NCBI GenBank assembly: GCA_001995005.1
Contig: MDJN01000021.1
Coordinates: 1-6,964 of the forward strand
From: Candidatus Parepulonipiscium sp. PG-Nun2H_MBin03
GTDB lineage: Bacteria; Bacillota; Clostridia; Lachnospirales; Cellulosilyticaceae
Direction of reading: 5' to 3'
Length of the DNA stretch: 6,964 nucleotides
The notes below the pieces were generated by a model that did no database searches, was not told the DNA's origin, and worked only from the letters and a program-made list of their open reading frames with translations. The position numbers were made by a program, and so were the translations under genes. Of the stretch, positions 5,177 through 6,964 are shown piece after piece. How positions within the stretch are numbered: the first letter of the stretch is position 1; the number at the start of each line of letters is the position of its first letter.

Positions 5177-6109
5177 ATGAGTGTAATATTGATAGCAGGA
5201 CCCACAGCGAGTGGTAAAACGGATGTTAGCGTGACTTTGGCAAAAAAAATAGATGCAGAAATTATTTGTACCGACTCTATGCAAGTTTATAAGAGAATGA
5301 ATATAGGAACAGCTAAAGTAACAAAAGAAGAAATGGACGGAATTAAGCATTATATGATAGATAAATTAGAACCTAATGTTAACTGTAGCGTAGCTTGGTT
5401 TAAAGATGAGGTGAAAAAATATATTAATGATATTAATAGCCGTGGCAAAACTGCTATATTAGTCGGTGGTACAGGATTTTATATTAATGCGATATTATTT
5501 GATACTACCTTTACGCAAGATACTAATAAAGATTATAAGCAAGAATTAACCGAATTTACAAATAAATTTGGAAAAGAGGCGTTGTTTGAAAAGTTATGTG
5601 AAATTGACCCTGAAAGTGCAGGTAAAATTCATCCTAATAATATAAAAAGAATTATACGTGCAATAGAATATTTTTATCAAAATAACGAAACTATATCAAG
5701 TCATAATACATCCCAAAAATATAAACGATTAGCTGATGACTCTCCTTATAATTATTATTATTTTGTACTAGATATGAAACGTGAATTGTTGTATAATAGA
5801 ATAAATAAAAGAATAGATATAATGGTTAAAAATGGGTTAGTAGATGAAGTAAGGGAACTATATAACGACGGATTAACAGAAGATATGGCGTCTATAAAAG
5901 CTATAGGATATAAGGAATTTTACCCGTACTTTAGAGGAGAGATAACATATGAGACGGCAATAGAAAATCTTAAAATAAATACTAGACGATTTGCTAAAAG
6001 GCAGATAACTTGGTTTAAACATCAAGCTACACCTATATTTATACCTGTAGATGAATACGGGTTTGATAAATATGAGATAAGTAAATTTATATTAGAAAAT
6101 ATAAAATAA
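5177..6109 (+). CDS. miaA: tRNA dimethylallyltransferase (MiaA)
   Basis: This 310-residue cytosolic enzyme transfers a dimethylallyl group from DMAPP to N6 of A37 in tRNAs reading UNN codons, the first step to ms2i6A. The P-loop-like GPTASGKT (8-15) opens the protein. DSMQVYKRMNIGTAK (33-47) carries the conserved Asp, Ser and Gln contacting A37. VGGTGFY (96-102), HPNNIKRIIRAIE (152-164), AIGYKEF (242-248) and NTRRFAKRQITWFK (268-281) are the other family motifs. Length is normal and nothing is missing. AAGGA lies seven bases before the ATG. The gene is divergent from asnB and not next to mutS/mutL or hfq, its common partners elsewhere. The next gene on the strand starts 106 bases later, and no convincing terminator lies between them. 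Confidence 0.97.
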   Translation: MSVILIAGPTASGKTDVSVTLAKKIDAEIICTDSMQVYKRMNIGTAKVTKEEMDGIKHYMIDKLEPNVNCSVAWFKDEVKKYINDINSRGKTAILVGGTGFYINAILFDTTFTQDTNKDYKQELTEFTNKFGKEALFEKLCEIDPESAGKIHPNNIKRIIRAIEYFYQNNETISSHNTSQKYKRLADDSPYNYYYFVLDMKRELLYNRINKRIDIMVKNGLVDEVRELYNDGLTEDMASIKAIGYKEFYPYFRGEITYETAIENLKINTRRFAKRQITWFKHQATPIFIPVDEYGFDKYEISKFILENIK

Positions 6110-6215
6110 ATATACTTATTATAATTATATGCCGATAACCCCTACTCATTAAAAAATATTTCAGGGATTTACCATAACGATATATTGCATACTACTATTA
6201 ATAAAAGGGGAAACT

Positions 6216-6964
6216 ATGAAACAGAACGAGTTAATAAAAAGAATAATAAATACACTACCTTATATGAGTAAAGGACAAAAACGCATTGCAGACTACATTT
6301 TAAACCATTACGATAAAGCAGTATATTTAACTGCTGCAAAACTAGGTGTTATAGTAGGAGTAAGTGAGTCAACAGTAGTTAGATTTGCGACTGAGATTGG
6401 GTATGATGGATATCCTAAGTTTCAAGTTGCACTAGAAGAATTGGTAAAAAGTAAGCTTACAGCCATGCAAAGGTTAGAAGTAGCCGATAGTAGAATTGAT
6501 AAACAAAATATTTTAAAGAGTGTACTGCATATTGATGAAGAACAAATACGTCATACAATAACCCAAGTAGATCAAGATGAATTTAATCAAGCTATAGACG
6601 AGATACTGTCAGCTAAAACTATTTATATATTAGGAGTAAGAAGTTGTGCTCCACTTGCAAGTTTCTTAAATTTTTATTTAAATATAATGTTGGATAATTT
6701 AAAATTGATAAATTCTAATAGTATTAGTGAGATATTTGAAATTATGCATAGAATTAATGAAAATGATATAGTAATTGGCATAAGCTTTCCTAGATATTCA
6801 AAAAGAGTATTTAAAGCCTTAGAATATGCAAAGACAAAAAATGCAAAAATAATTGCTATTACAGATACTAAAGTATCTCCTATAGCAGAAGAGGCTGATT
6901 ATGCTCTAGTGGCACATAGCCAGATGATTTCATTTGTAGACTCCCTAGTAGCTCCGCTTAGCAT
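6216..6964 (+). CDS. MurR/RpiR family transcription regulator, N-terminal part
   Basis: The gene is truncated by the right edge; 249 codons are visible out of a usual length near 280. Residues 1-77 form the RpiR-type HTH_6 domain: LPYMSKGQKRIADYIL (14-29), then AAKLGVIVGVSESTVVRFATEIGY (40-63), with SESTVVRFA as recognition helix. Residues from about 125 form the SIS phosphosugar-binding domain: IYILGVRSCAPLASFL (136-151), IVIGISFPRYSKR (185-197), with Ser190 in the phosphosugar loop, and AITDTKVSPIAEEADYAL (214-231). Such proteins sense a phosphorylated sugar and control nearby sugar-use genes; here the target genes would lie beyond the window. The ATG is preceded by AAGGGG, with a short five-base spacing. 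No good promoter is visible in the 106-base gap after miaA, so either read-through or a non-consensus promoter drives it. Confidence 0.92.
   Translation, partial: MKQNELIKRIINTLPYMSKGQKRIADYILNHYDKAVYLTAAKLGVIVGVSESTVVRFATEIGYDGYPKFQVALEELVKSKLTAMQRLEVADSRIDKQNILKSVLHIDEEQIRHTITQVDQDEFNQAIDEILSAKTIYILGVRSCAPLASFLNFYLNIMLDNLKLINSNSISEIFEIMHRINENDIVIGISFPRYSKRVFKALEYAKTKNAKIIAITDTKVSPIAEEADYALVAHSQMISFVDSLVAPLS

Noticed and set aside
5051..5350. Minus-strand open frame overlapping the start of miaA
   Set aside because: It is antisense to the miaA P-loop region. The product is Phe/His/Cys-rich low-complexity sequence, and no ribosome binding site was found.
6133..6170. Intrinsic terminator after miaA (CCCCT with AGGG)
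   Set aside because: The stem would have about four pairs around a 19-base loop with no T-tract.

Overview
This window comes from an AT-rich, low-GC Firmicute, most likely a member of the class Clostridia. The signs are strong AGGAGG-type ribosome binding sites, a DUF4364 winged-helix gene (a family I know mainly from Clostridia), and a stand-alone murG of the clostridial type that opens with GTG and lies outside any cell-division cluster. A relative of the Lachnospirales/Cellulosilyticaceae would fit, but the sequence does not settle the family or genus.

Layout. Positions 1-481 (minus) hold the N-terminal part of an exported, probably lipid-anchored, DUF1566 (Lcl-type) surface protein that runs off the left edge. 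Positions 590-1120 (minus) encode a DUF4364 putative transcription regulator. The 282-base gap at 1121-1402 is divergent. It carries a near-consensus promoter for the rightward genes and what looks like a decayed tail of an IS200/IS605 tnpB/omega-RNA end, which now serves as the 5' leader of the next gene. Rightward follow rdgB (XTP/dITP diphosphatase, 1403-1987) and murG (lipid II synthesis, 2042-3100), probably one operon. murG converges on asnB (minus, 3128-4954), and the two share a compact bidirectional terminator whose stem overlaps both stop codons. asnB is divergent from miaA (plus, 5177-6109), which is followed by the first 249 codons of an RpiR/MurR-family regulator (6216 to the right edge).

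Function. The central genes are housekeeping: nucleotide-pool sanitation (rdgB), peptidoglycan precursor synthesis (murG), glutamine-dependent asparagine synthesis (asnB) and tRNA A37 prenylation (miaA). They share no single pathway. The regulatory parts are the DUF4364 protein, with similar TTAAGTAT-type dyads upstream of itself and of the neighbouring surface-protein gene, and the RpiR-family protein, which should sense a phosphosugar through its SIS domain.

I found no clear previously undescribed system. The most unusual part is the rdgB upstream region: a promoter built from a 20-bp tandem duplication, then a transposon relic with a 10-bp duplication that breaks its reading frame, then a possible 10-codon leader ORF.
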